A DNA stretch of 64,000 bases, taken from Diplolepis rosae. Taxonomy: Eukaryota; Arthropoda; Insecta; Hymenoptera; Diplolepididae. Shown one piece after another: positions 1 to 10,778 of the stretch. Below the pieces are notes generated by a model, which saw nothing but the letters and a program-made list of their open reading frames with translations, was not told the DNA's origin and ran no database searches. The stretch's first letter is position 1, and each line of letters begins with the position of its first letter. The stretch covers positions 10,124,001 through 10,188,000 of the forward strand of contig JAPYXD010000736.1 in assembly GCA_030998225.1 (NCBI GenBank). Direction: 5' to 3'. The position numbers and the translations under genes are program-made.

Positions 1-1416
1 TTCGAAACCAAATGTAGTCTATCTACATCCGTTTTTAACTTCTCTACAATTTCCCCAAATTTTGAAAACAAAGTTTTATGTACTTTGAACATAAACATGT
101 AGAAACCTAAAATTAATAAAATTTTCTAATTTTGGAAATATCACATGCCTTTAAGTGCAGGAATTCTTTAATTATTTAAATAAAATAAAATGCGATAACG
201 ACTGTTTTCATTGTTCATTGAACATTTAAAATACGCATTTAAAATCTATATATAATACGAATATAAATGTGATTTTTCTCAATTTGTACATTGTTTTGCA
301 TTAGTGCTTTTCTCACGAAAATTGGTTTTGCATTCTTAAATAATGTCTAAGTCTTACTTGAGGGAGAAAGGCATTAGTGTCCTATATTCCAACAACCAAT
401 ATGTCTCATCATCAATAAGAATCAAATCAAATTTAAAATTTCATTTTCCATCCAAACTGTGAGGTATAAAAATAAAAACAGCAAAAATTTTACCCCTAAT
501 AAATGGTGGGCGGATTCTTCTTGACTATTCTTGAATAGGACTAATTTACATACATACATTTTCTTTATCAGTGTTTTCAGTTGTTGAAAGTGTTTCAAAG
601 TAATAATCGGATTAAAAAATACTTCAATACATTTTCTCACGTTCTAAAAATAAAGGTCAGGTTCGTTACCCAGTTATAATTAACAAAAATCCAAATGTTA
701 GGCCATTTTCAAAATTTTTGAAATCACTCTTTTGAAAACTCCAGAACGTTTAATCTTGGTTACTGATAGTGTTTAAAAAGATCTACAAATTTTATGTATG
801 CAATTTTTTAATACGGAAAAAATTAATAAAGTTGCAGTACTTAAGAAATTGGAGAAAATAAAAATTAACGTAAGAAAGAATTCGTAGCTCATCAATCTTT
901 CAATCAAAATTTTTGTTTATATTTTCTGTTTTCTATTTTTGTTTTCATTCTAACCCATTAATTACAACATCGAAGCGCAAGTTTGTGACATATTGGTTGT
1001 TGAAACATTTTCAAAAGAATCATCGATGAAATACTACACAGTAACTGTGGACTTTATATAATGAAATAATACCTAGACGTCAAATTATTATATAGGTACA
1101 GGCCTCAAAATTGCTCTCTTATTTTAGTTTTTTTCTTCTTATTTTATTGTTTTAAATGGTCAAAATTGTATACTTTTAATGTTCAAATAGAGATTTCTAT
1201 CAATTTTAAAATATCTCAAAGTTGCAATTCTTAAAATTTTAATTATTTTTTAATTTAAAGATTTTCATAATTTTTTCCCCGTTAAAAATTCAACTTTATT
1301 TTAAATTTCTTTTAAAATTCGAAAGCCTTCAGTTTGAATTATTTAAAAGAACAATATTTCTTCCCATGGAGATTTTGGGCCCCGAGTGTACAGAAATGAA
1401 ATCTATTTGAACATAT
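1..1416. other. AT-rich non-coding sequence
   Basis: I see no coding sequence, RNA gene or clear repeat here. Short open frames (for example 422-640 on the minus strand) have low-complexity composition, no recognisable motif and the length expected by chance at this AT content. Confidence 0.6.
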
Positions 1417-1428
1417 TCTTCTCATCGA

Positions 1429-1507
1429 GTATTGAGAGAAAGTCCTTATGGACAAGCTCAGGAACGTGGCCTTCATTGTGTTTCAAAGCCAAGAAGGTGA
1501 TCATCTA
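1429..1507 (+). other. possible exon fragment next to a MITE
   Basis: A short patch with higher GC than its surroundings is open in the frame that starts with ATG at about 1449 (MDKLRNVAFIVFQ...). An AG that could be an acceptor lies just upstream. The apparent splice donor at its end (CCCGGTAAG) is in fact the terminal inverted repeat of the MITE that begins at 1508, so it is not evidence for an exon. If the MITE is ignored the frame ends after a few more codons. I do not recognise the product. It may be an exon, a 5' leader or chance. Confidence 0.15.
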
Positions 1508-2450
1508 CCCGGTAAGAAGGAATGGATTAAAGTGAATTAAAAGTAGTTTGAATATGGGCGATTTTTCAACTTTTTTAATCCAAAGCAATACCGTTTTTGA
1601 AAGTAAACACTTCAATTCATTTTAGCGTTCTACGTTTGTGCTTGTTTCATCCCGTTGAATCCTGCGACGAAGAATGAACACGTTTTAGTTCTGACAAGGG
1701 TGGAAGATTTGAAGTCGAGTTGATTCTGTTTAATCTCGTTAAGAAACTTATAATATTAAAGACATTTTAATTCGTTTTTATGAGTCCAAATGTGAAAGAA
1801 AGTAATTCAATTTAATTACGTAGGATAACCTGAGAAGTTGAAGTCATTTCAATATAATCCTGTGAGTGGATATGTGGAACAGACTAATTCTGTTGTTTCT
1901 CGTCTAAAATTGAAGTCAATTTAATTCGTTTTGACCGCTGTAATGGCAAGAGTTTAAATTTGAATTATTTTGCAAATTTGTACTAAATCATTTAGATAAA
2001 TTCCCTTAAAAAATGTAATAGTGAAATAATAAATATGAAATTAATATATCTTAAATAGATTTGTCAAATAACACAATGAACGTTATGTTTACTAAATATG
2101 GAAAAAATGAAAGTGAGAAACTCTTGTAAAAATTAAATGCATATTGATTTAATCAATTCAAAATTATACATAATTGAGAATAAATTCAATTCATAAATTA
2201 AAATGACGTGTAAACTTAACATGAATAAATAAACTGTTTTCTTTCTTTTTTGAGGCTAATTCTGTTCAATTCCGTTGCACTAAAGCGATACTTTTGACTA
2301 CGTTTTACTCCCGATTCGGTAGGTGGATTCATTTCAATCCGTTTCTTTTACTTCTTTAATACTCTTCTGGATTGAGACGCAATTTTCAAACACGGTATTG
2401 AATTGAATAGAAACGTTTCTATCTAATTTAATCCATACCTTCTTACCGGG
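1508..2450. mobile_element. MITE, 943 bp, TA target duplication
   Basis: The ends are inverted copies: CCCGGTAAGAAGGAATGGAT at 1508 against the same sequence with one change at the right end, reading inward from 2450. TA is duplicated at 1506-1507 and 2451-2452. The interior carries loosely repeated units resembling AGTCAATTTAATTCGTTT and no transposase frame. The TA duplication points to mobilisation by a Tc1/mariner or pogo type transposase. The element is non-autonomous. Confidence 0.8.
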
Positions 2451-2452
2451 TA

Positions 2453-4241
2453 ACCACACACGATTGTATTTGAGAAGAATGTATGAGAGAATCTATTGCA
2501 GGCAGGGCCGGTCAAGCTCTGATGTATGAGGTGTCCGCGTAGCTTAGTTTATGTGCACAGTTGTACGCGGCGCTAGTTGTCACAAAGCGGGCGGAGTGCG
2601 GCAAGGGTTCTCACTCTTGAATTACACTTGCCCAATTTTGAATTAAATATTTAATTTGCTTTTAATTATATTCTCTGCAACACATTTAAAGAACCTGTAT
2701 ATGCATGTATGTGCACCAACACGTGCACATATAATGATAGTTCATATGCACAGTTGTATGCGGCACTAGTTGCTAATCTTCCACTATCTATGCATTAGGT
2801 TTGCACGGCCTGATTGTTAGGTTATTGAAGAATTAAGACAGTAATTCATTCAAATTTTCTCGTTACTAGAGTTTTCAACTGTAGGGAAAATTTTCGAGCA
2901 AGGTGTCTTAATAATAGAAACAAGACCGTATCAAATGCTGATTGTGTTGGTTTAATATTCATCACCTGAATTTTCTTTCAATTATTTTGGATTTATTTTG
3001 GAAATAAATTTGACTACATTCGAGTCACGATACTGCGAACTCCCGATATTAAGTACGTTTTTCCCTCGATATTGAAAACGACGCCATAACCCCTCTTTCC
3101 CTACTAATTATTCCCACATTTCGAATCTGAAAAATAGATTTCGTATTGGTCATGTTTTTTAAAGTTTTTCTCGCGTTACTTATTTTGATTGTTTTTACAA
3201 TTGTTTTCGCGATTTGTGTCCACAGTAAAGTAGATCTATTAATTTTTCACTTGCAAAATTTTCACAGTCAGGATGTAAACAATTTGACACGTGCTGACAC
3301 GAATACACACATGCATCGTTCACATAGATTTGAACATAGTAAATAGTCAGAAGAGTGGGATCCCCTTAAGTGTTGTCAGTATTGAGGGCGGGCTTGCTTA
3401 AAATGTCGCAGTATCGCGACTCGACTTTATATGAGGACGAATAGAACGGTCAATGTATACACTATTGTACGTTACCAGATGAGGCAGATTGTGTTTACTC
3501 GCTTTCGATACGACTCCCTTATCTACCCCGCACCCTACCGCGTCCATTACCACCCGAACCGAGTCTCGATGAGGGAGGTATCAATAGTGGAGGTTTGAAT
3601 GTATATTCTCTCTTATTGATATTTTCCCTGCAATTAAAGACTCAGATAATGAGATCATTTGAGTGGATTCCTGTCTATTAATGCTTCAATGATCTCACAA
3701 TAAATCCTCTCCTGCATTCTTCTACTATACAGTCGTATGTGATCAGTTTGATCGCCTCTAGGTGTTTCATTGCTGCACGTTCAAGGTCCAAAATGGCACA
3801 TTTGGGATTTGAAAAATTGTTTAAAGAAAGGGGATGCTTCAAGAATGATAAAACTCAAAAAAAAGGATTGACATTTCTTTATAAACATAAATAATAATGT
3901 ATTTGAAGGTAATTGAATAACAAACTAAAGATTCAGTTTTTTTATTGACATGTTTTACTCTTTCCCTCACTTTTGTTTTGATAAAAAAATTCCCTTTTTA
4001 TGTTCGTTTATTCACTTTTTACTATAGGGACTGTGAGACCTGAACTTCTAAATTATTTATATATAAATTTGGAAAATAATAGTTTGGATAATAAGAAAAT
4101 AAAAAATATGTTTTGTCGATTATAAGAGTTGCAATATAAAAAAAAACAGTCGCATCAGTGGAAGCCCTGGAATTTAGCCCTACTTCCACACAAACCTGCA
4201 TTTGTTAGGGCTTTAAACACTACAATCTTGTTTCGTTACAG
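2453..4241. other. non-coding, with one local duplication
   Basis: No gene is visible. A 29 bp segment at 2551-2579 (ATGTGCACAGTTGTACGCGG...) recurs at 2745-2773 in direct orientation with a few substitutions. The open frame at 3146-3346 starts on TTG and encodes a hydrophobic run; nothing supports it as a gene. The stretch just before 4242 would be intron of the host gene whose last exon follows. Confidence 0.5.
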
Positions 4242-4370
4242 CGCTGCATAGCTCTCTTGGACGCCGGAGCAAAGGAATCCCTCTCGGATGTAGTTAGTAA
4301 AGTCTTGCGAAAGGTTCTATCTCAACCTGAGGGCAAGATAGAAGAACTAGACGATACGTTACTCACGTGA
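4242..4370 (+). CDS. terminal exon of an unidentified host gene
   Basis: A pyrimidine-rich tract followed by TTACAG at 4236-4241 makes a good splice acceptor. It opens directly into 42 codons ending at TGA 4368-4370. The translation (RCIALLDAGAKESLSDVVSK... to ...EELDDTLLT) is hydrophilic, helix-prone and uses GC-rich third positions, in sharp contrast to the AT-rich flanks. This is the best candidate for genuine host coding sequence in the window. The exon starts in phase 0, so upstream exons should lie to the left, possibly outside the window. I do not recognise the family. The phrase ALLDAGA resembles an ankyrin-type loop, but one short exon is not enough to assign it. Downstream sequence would be its 3' UTR. 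Confidence 0.55.
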   Translation, partial: RCIALLDAGAKESLSDVVSKVLRKVLSQPEGKIEELDDTLLT

Positions 4371-4376
4371 AAGATA

Positions 4377-5048
4377 TTGTACTTCTTGGGGCTTTCGAAT
4401 TGTTATTTATGTTCTGTTTCCCATCGGAAACTTACACGTGGTAATTCTTGCGAATCCAGTAACATGTACCACGCGCGTCTTAATTCCGAATTAGATTCGA
4501 AATTAGTTTCGCCAATCTTCTACCTCCACGAGCAGTTAAATAGCATAAAATGCTATTCTTTGATAATGGTGCTCAAATTTTTAAAGTTAATGCATTTAAA
4601 AAGCGTAAGAAACGGCGGAAGGTCAGAGATAGTTAAAAATAATGCTTGGTGGAAAAGCGTATCTTACAGCTTGGATGCTGAGACTGAAAGTCTTTGCACA
4701 AAGCAAAATTTCGCGCACCATTTGATTAAGAACTTTTTATCTTTATTTCGAGATCTTAGACCTCACAATAAAGACTTTGTAACACCGACTGAAGACGTTA
4801 TACCTCTGATTAAAAACTTTACACTTAGAAATATTCTACCTATGACTGAAGATTTTCTATCATTGACTAAAACAAAACCAGAATTTCTTCATGAAAGGTT
4901 GAATAGCATTTTCATAAATAAACTTCTAGTCTCTAAATATTGGCAAATTTCGTATGATTCACAGTACAAAAATTTTGTTCATTCTTTACAGAGAAACTCT
5001 TTGAAATGTTCTGCAAATCCAATAAGGGATTTTATTACAATTAGTTAG
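4377..5048 (+). other. long open frame in the presumed 3' UTR, uncertain
   Basis: An uninterrupted frame of 223 codons begins on TTG six bases after the host stop codon; the first internal ATG would be MYHARLNSE.... Its composition is that of AT-rich noncoding DNA translated, with many Leu, Asn, Ser, Lys and Phe. A weak internal duplication, LHEQLNSI and LHERLNSI, is visible. There is no domain I recognise. The length is above chance expectation, so it could be a decayed coding fragment, but 3' UTR readthrough is the simpler explanation. Confidence 0.15.
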
Positions 5049-6807
5049 TACAACATTCTATCGAAATAATTTTCTACCGCCATGATACTGTTTTCTAGTT
5101 ATATATTACGTTGTGAACGAAAAAAATACCAAACTCGTTTTATTGAGAGGTGAATGAGGAGTGACAAGAGCAGTCTTAAAACTCAGTAATACGCTCTCAA
5201 GTTTTACTGTTGTAGATAGCGCTCCGAAAAGATGAAAAAATGCTGCTAATGTTACTCCACAAAACCGAATTTTTTAAGTAAAAAATGAAATTGTTGGATT
5301 TAAGGGAGTTGATTATTGCACATAATATGCAAGATTTTGTACTGATTCATTGGACTTTGCATCGTACATAAGATTTTGTATGGAGGTTAGTTTGGTTTTC
5401 TTAGTAATCGCTGAATTTTTTCACGTTTTCTATTGTACTTTTAATTACAGTTTTTTATTCGCTATTGAGAATGCATTTTTCGGATGAATGTCTACTTTTA
5501 AATTCATAGGAGAAAATTGAATCAAGGGGTGTAACTACAAAATGCACATAAAACAAATTTTTCGGAATAAACTGCGAATAAACTATCCAATTAATTTACT
5601 TCAACTATATGTAATAAAAATTAAAAAATATTGGAAAAATGGTGATACGAAGGGTGAAACGGGGAGAATAATCATATAGTGGTGGGGTTAGTAAAGAGCC
5701 AATCGGAAAAAAGAAGTCCTTTATAGTATGCTATTTTGAAAATATTTTTCCTATTTTTAATTGAATAGGTAAATAAACAAAATTGTTTTTAATTTAATCA
5801 AAAAATGTTTAAATTGCTAATTATTTCTCCCTGGTGATCAAAAGATCTTTTACTTAATGGGCTGTTAACATGTTTTTTTTTTGTAGTAATCTTTAGTATA
5901 CATACATTTAGTAAGACTAGTGGCGTAAAAAAATTGTATAAATGTCGCACAAATGAAAAAAGGTCGAGTTACTATCACAACGTGGTAAACTATTCAATGG
6001 CGGTTCATTCAAAAACCATGATCACAATCAATGATATATTTATTGGCAAAAATTTATTAACATCTTTAGCTTTGGGGCCCGCCTGGATCGGGGGCCTATA
6101 GTTACGCCACTGACTAAAACCTTAGTTTATTCGCAATATATTCCTATAAAAAGTTTTTTAAAATATATTTTAAATATGTACCTTCATAAGATAGATTTAA
6201 AACGTTGCTCAGGTAGATTGAGTAATGTTAAGAGTAAATTGTTATATCTATAATAGGAGGATCCAGAAAATTTCTTTATTTTCATTTCCAAAACATTACC
6301 CTTATAATTGTTCATTTAAGTTTGTAAATAACTTCTGATTAGCGTGATTAAATAATGTATCAAGTGATCAGCACATCTTTCTACCTTGTTACTTATATTC
6401 ATAACTAAATATTAACATTTACAGTGTTTTTATTTTTTAATTTGAAATTGATGTGTGACGCAATTAATGAGTGCTCCATGCCGACAAAATTCTCTTTTTT
6501 GCTTAAAGGGTTTTTGAATTTTCCATACATTATAAGCTATTATATAAAATTTTGGCCATTCGTCATAATTTTTTTGAAACACTAAATTTCCATAGATAAC
6601 CAGCAAAGGTTGAGAAATTTTATGTAAATTTTATTTGCTGACTTCATTGAAAATAAATCACTAAAAATTAACACACATTTGAGCTGATATTTTCTAAATC
6701 GGCATATATTATGCAAATTGAAAATTAATTTGATATACTTGTAAAAAAAATTGCTTAATGTGTGGTATTTTACCGTAATAATGACTTTTAACCATTAATC
6801 GGAGTAT
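5049..6807. other. non-coding, contains one short MITE
   Basis: AT-rich sequence without coding potential. The only structured item is the short inverted-repeat element at 5918-6112, listed separately. Confidence 0.5.
5918..6112. mobile_element. short MITE, AGTGGCGTAA termini
   Basis: AGTGGCGTAA at 5919 is matched by its inverse TTACGCCACT at 6102-6111, enclosing about 190 bp with no open frame. The inner right end has the GGGGCCTATAGTTACGCC pattern common to short DNA-element termini in animals. I could not define a target duplication, so the superfamily stays open. Confidence 0.5.
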
Positions 6808-7389
6808 TTATTCTGGAATTAATGCCGTGTTAATTTTTTTCTGTGCTCTTAAATATTGTTTAGTTATTTTAGTAACTATACTTTTTCCAAGATTTCCGTC
6901 TTTTAAGTCTCTTGTTGCAGCAAAGGCTGCAACTATAGTAGTTGATCCGTCTGAATATGGTAAATACTGGCCACCTGATTGACAGCTGCTATTCAGTATA
7001 ACGACAGCTTCACTTGGATCAGTGTTAAAAATTGCTGAAATTTCTTCTCTGTCCTCTCTTGAAAAAATTGCACCTGTTAATGGAGTCAAAATAAACATAT
7101 TGTTTGCAGCTGACAGTACACAGATTCGTGAAAACGTGTTCATAGCTAATAAGCTGGCCTGTTTGACTGATATTACCATTTGTGTTGCATCATTTGTAAG
7201 CTTATATGTTTGAGTTCTATAAGTTGATACAAACACATATTGGTGGTCATCATCATAGACAAAGATGAATTTCCAAGTTTTGTCAACTTGTCCAGGAATT
7301 ACTTTTCTCGATTCTGGTCCAACAGTATATATTCTTTTTGCTGTGAACTCCATTGACCTAGATACAGTATTGAATGCTAAAGACTGCAT
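6808..7389 (-). CDS. virus-like ORF C, 193 aa, unidentified
   Basis: An intact ATG-to-stop frame of 193 codons on the minus strand. The protein has mixed alpha/beta character, no signal peptide and no membrane segment. Visible phrases include WKFIFVYDDDHQYVF, LTPLTGAIFSREDREEISAI and a basic C-terminus (KQYLRAQKKINTALIPE). It follows two other minus-strand frames in a very compact order, which is unlike intron-rich insect genes and like a polycistronic virus or virus-derived block. It could be a coat or nucleocapsid-type protein of an RNA virus, but I recognise no family signature, so this is inference from organisation. The frame is unbroken although the surrounding DNA is decayed. Confidence 0.4.
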   Translation of the reverse strand: MQSLAFNTVSRSMEFTAKRIYTVGPESRKVIPGQVDKTWKFIFVYDDDHQYVFVSTYRTQTYKLTNDATQMVISVKQASLLAMNTFSRICVLSAANNMFILTPLTGAIFSREDREEISAIFNTDPSEAVVILNSSCQSGGQYLPYSDGSTTIVAAFAATRDLKDGNLGKSIVTKITKQYLRAQKKINTALIPE

Positions 7390-7435
7390 GTACTATTTAC
7401 AATGTGTCTTAAACTCCTTTTGAACTTCCTGGTAG

Positions 7436-7597
7436 TTAAAACTCCTGTCCAGAATAGACTTTAGTGAACTCCTCAAGAGCTTTTCCAACTATCTCATAAG
7501 TATCAGATAGCACATGCTTTTGTATTACACTAGGAGTTTTCCCCTCAATTCTTGGCCTTTGAGTCATCCTGTCTGGTTGATTGTTACTATGAGCCAT
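7436..7597 (-). CDS. small virus-like ORF B, 53 aa
   Basis: ATG at 7597-7595 opens 53 codons ending at TAA 7438-7436 (MAHSNNQPDRMTQRP...). The start lies one base after the stop codon of ORF A, and ORF C begins 46 bp downstream. The product is small and hydrophilic, with a Pro/Arg-rich N-terminus and a helical C-terminal half. The one-base spacing is the main argument that A, B and C belong to a single compact transcription unit. Function unknown. Confidence 0.4.
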   Translation of the reverse strand: MAHSNNQPDRMTQRPRIEGKTPSVIQKHVLSDTYEIVGKALEEFTKVYSGQEF

Positions 7598-7598
7598 T

Positions 7599-7829
7599 TT
7601 AAGGAAGCGAACAGTTAAATGATCTTAAACTTATAATATTTGCCGCTTGATTCAGACTATCTGTCACTACGTCTATGAAATCGGATTGGTTTAACTCTTT
7701 GTCTGAAATTAAATTATGCCAGCTGTAACTGTCATAGTTTTTTGGAATTGTAAACTGAAGTTTGACTGGTACAAATGGGTCACCACTGGAATGAACTTTA
7801 AACTCAACTTTATTGTTATATTTCACGAA
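7599..7829 (-). pseudogene. virus-like ORF A, C-terminal part
   Basis: The frame ends at TAA 7601-7599. The last ~75 codons (from about VEFKVHSSGDPFVPVKLQF) have beta-rich composition and belong with ORFs B and C by strand and spacing. The frame stays open upstream to about 8129, but there the codons are the antisense of a GC-rich plus-strand reading frame. The real N-terminus of ORF A therefore appears to be missing, cut at a junction near 7830. Confidence 0.35.
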
Positions 7830-7832
7830 ATG

Positions 7833-8108
7833 GAGAAAACATCGCGGTAAACCCCAGAAGGGTCTCAGAAAAAGGCGTAGGGAGAAGAAGCGTTGCCAGG
7901 CGGCCGCCTGACCTCCCCCGCGTGACGTAATCAGTCGTATTTTGCCCCCATCCGCTTCGAGCAACGTCGATTTCATCGAACTTCCGACCATGAACGAACT
8001 ACCTCGAAAGGAACTGTCTTCAGTCGTCGAACTTCTTCGTCGACAATTGCAAAACCCCCCTGACGGGGACGCAATTTTTATTTCGGTCGACGAATCACTC
8101 GTGAAATA
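7833..8108 (+). pseudogene. GC-rich coding fragment, unidentified
   Basis: A plus-strand frame runs from about 7833 to the TAA at 8106-8108 and is broken once by TGA near 7909-7911. The upstream part is strongly basic (RKRRREKKRCQ). The downstream part includes MNELPRKELSSVVELL and ends SVDESLVK. Codon use is GC-rich and the frame is consistent across the stop, which suggests a formerly coding piece, perhaps the start of a retroelement gag. It abuts the truncated virus-like ORF A. Confidence 0.3.
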
Positions 8109-8129
8109 AAATAAAAATAAACTGTCCAC

Positions 8130-8711
8130 AATTTGTTAAATGAAAATACAAGGGGAAGAGACTTAAAAAATTGCAAGTGTGACAAATAAATATTGTGGTA
8201 AAGGGGAAATAAATTCTAAATTTATCGGGCTCATCAGGAAGTTGTATGTAGATACAATTTTTTTTAAAATTTATTTTATTAAAAACATTAGAAGATTAAA
8301 AAATTACTGAGACTAACCTTCAATCAGATTGCACATGGAATTGTACCAAAAATTCACAATCATCCCGGATTTTTTTCTTTTTCCGTTTACTGGAGAGACA
8401 CATATTTATCAACACTGCTGTCAGTAACGTTTTTACTTTAGAACTGAGTTATGTTTTTAAAAACTGCTGGAAATTCATAGTGGGGTAAAGGATGAGAAGA
8501 GGGTTTTTTTTAAGTGGTTTTAACTTAGCGTGTATAAAAAAAATTTGAAAAGATGTGTCCAACATGATCCAGGAAGCTGTGACAAAGGAGAACCGTAAAT
8601 GGGTCAACTGCGGTCAAGACCGTTTCAAATCCTATGCAAAATGTTAGAGAGATGTAATTTTTCTGAGATTAAATTTTGTCATTTAACAAGGGGAGGTAAA
8701 AAACCGATAAG
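8130..8711. other. non-coding
   Basis: No coding, RNA or repeat structure that I can support. Confidence 0.5.
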
Positions 8712-10072
8712 TTATCTATGTCTATTCTTTGGCTTACAGCATGAGGATTGCTGGCTATGTGGGCCATTTCCAGTGTCATTCGTTTTTTTATAAAAATTGC
8801 TTCTATCGAGAATTTTTACATCGTGAAAGTTAAATATATGATCGTGATGCCACGCTTGTTTTGTTAAGGCCGTCCATTTCTCAGGGGGATTGTAAACATC
8901 TTTGATGTGCTCACTAATTCTATTTTCGAGAGGTCGTTTAGTCGTACCTATGTAATTTGCTATATAACCAGTGCAGGGAATGTTGTACACAACGTCTGCG
9001 ATATCCAGTTTTGAGATAGAATCTTTAGGAGACTTGAAAAAATGTGTTAAATTATTTGTATTACGAGGAACAATTCTGATATTAAAGGGTTTTAAAATAT
9101 CCGACAATCCTTCAGACAGTCCTTGTACGTAGGGAAGAGGTACATATTTAGGGGTTTGACCTGCCGGGCACTGCTGTGTGGGACCTGTGTGTGTGGGTGT
9201 GTAACCCTCAGGGGGTCGGTGTGTGTGTGTTCAGTATAGCGGCTTTACGTGACAGATGTTTTAACCGTTTTTTTTATAACATGGTTAATGAAATCAATGG
9301 GATAATTGTTTTTATTAATGTGGTTTTCATTTTGGTAATATTTTCCGTGTGAAAAGTTTTGTGTGCTAGGGTGATGCCTTTATCAACTAAGTTGTTGATA
9401 ACGTTAATTTTGTAATTGAGTGGGTGGTGCGAATAAAAGTTGAGAAGTCGACCGAAAGAGGTTGGTTTATTGTACCCAGTTGGTCTTGATGTTATTTCCC
9501 TCCCTGATAACCAGAACATCCAAAAAACCAATTTTGTTAATTGATTATTCCTCTACTGTGAACTGAATTTTATGGTTGTAACTGTTGAAAGTGTGTTTGA
9601 TAATGTCCATTTCATTGTACGGTACTGCTGTTATTATGTCATCAACATATCGGAAATAAAATGGAAGTTGAAAGGGTAGACTTGCTATGCATTTTTTTCC
9701 AGGTCATCTAAGACAATGTCTGCTGCAATAGGAGAAAGGGGTGAGCCCATGGGGAATCCAGATTTTTGTTTATATGAGGTACCTTGAAAGTTGAAAGCTG
9801 AGTTGGATGAACAGATTCTAAGGCCTTTTTCAAATTGGTACCACGGCATTTTTACATGTGGTTGGATTTGAGGCCATCTTTCTTTAATACTTTTGATTGC
9901 CATACCGATTTGAACATTGGTAAACAGTGAAACTGCATCTAGTGAGATAGTTTGATAATTTAATGGAACTTGAATGTTTTTTATTTTTTCTATAAAGTCA
10001 AAACTGTTTTTTATTCGTGAGGTAGGCCGGATAATGTTACTTGTGATAACATTGTTCATTTTGTATGTTGAC
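8712..10072 (-). pseudogene. Penelope-like element 1: RT C-terminal half and GIY-YIG endonuclease
   Basis: Minus-strand pieces in different frames make the downstream half of a Penelope-like ORF. At 9685-10072 is RT sequence with the hallmark SLDAVSLFTNVQ and FPMGSPLSPIAADI. At 9274-9531 is the post-RT motif YNKPTSFGRLLNFYSHHP. At 8712-9160 is the GIY-YIG nuclease with VYNIPCTGYIANYIGTTKR and EH downstream. A GT-rich tract at about 9165-9240 interrupts the linker. Several frameshifts show that the copy is dead. The upstream half of the same ORF is at 13003-13351, displaced by a 2.9 kb insertion. Confidence 0.85.
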
Positions 10073-10778
10073 CCTGTCGTGAGTCATATCGCGCCTCAAA
10101 AGTTGCTTGCGACCTGCGCATATCTTCATGCGCATCGAACTCGACTTTATAGGGGTGATGTTCCGCGTAGCCGCGCCTAGCCGTGGGGGGAATGTCCTCG
10201 CCTCTGTTGTAGGTATGCTCGTCTGTGAACTCAACTCTAACGCGACTAAGATCGTCTTCCTGCTCTAGATAACCCTCCCTCAAACGTCGGCCGCTCACCC
10301 CACTGTCTTCGCGAGAACAAGTTCTCTGACTCCATCTTGGTTGTCGATCGCTCGTTGAGCAACCCTCGCCAAAAGGGTTGGAGCGCGTCAAAACCTCTAG
10401 CGGTTCTCCCGCGAGTTGAAGATTAGAGAAATCAAGGTCCGTTTGGCACGCGACACTACTAAAATTTAGCATCGCGGCCGCGCCTGATAACTCCACTCGG
10501 TCCGCGCCAGAGGGTTCCTTACTATCGCTCGAGGCATCACGAGGCTCCGCCCTACTACGCTCGCCCCTGTCTTCCGTCGTATTAGTTCCAGCCTCTGCCC
10601 CTTTGCCCGCGTGGGAATCCATAATACTTTCAAGGCCTGCACGCTCGTATTTCAATAGTCGCTCTCGCAATACTGAGAAAGCACCGTCAATTCGCAGTCC
10701 CCGTTCCTCCAATTTCTCTACAAGTTCCTCTTTATTGAGGTTATAAACCCAGGAGACAGCCCTCTTCTGTTCACTCAT
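10073..10778 (-). pseudogene. truncated retroelement gag, SAP-like N-terminus
   Basis: ATG at 10778 starts a frame whose first ~45 residues contain VYNLNKEELVEKLEERGLRI followed by LRERLLKYE. This SAP-like pattern is seen at the start of many insect LTR-element gag proteins. The following ~190 residues are Ser, Glu, Arg and Gly-rich and probably disordered. The frame continues into Penelope sequence near 10073, where the gag is cut off; no capsid core or zinc knuckle is present. The leader and possible LTR lie directly upstream. Confidence 0.45.

Noticed and set aside
1508..1516. Strong splice donor CCCGGTAAG after a possible exon
   Set aside because: It is the terminal inverted repeat of the MITE 1508-2450; the identical sequence occurs inverted at the other end.
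4377..5048. 223-codon ORF as a real gene
   Set aside because: No ATG at its start, no domain, noncoding-like composition, and it directly follows a convincing host stop codon, so 3' UTR is the better reading. Kept only as a low-confidence entry.
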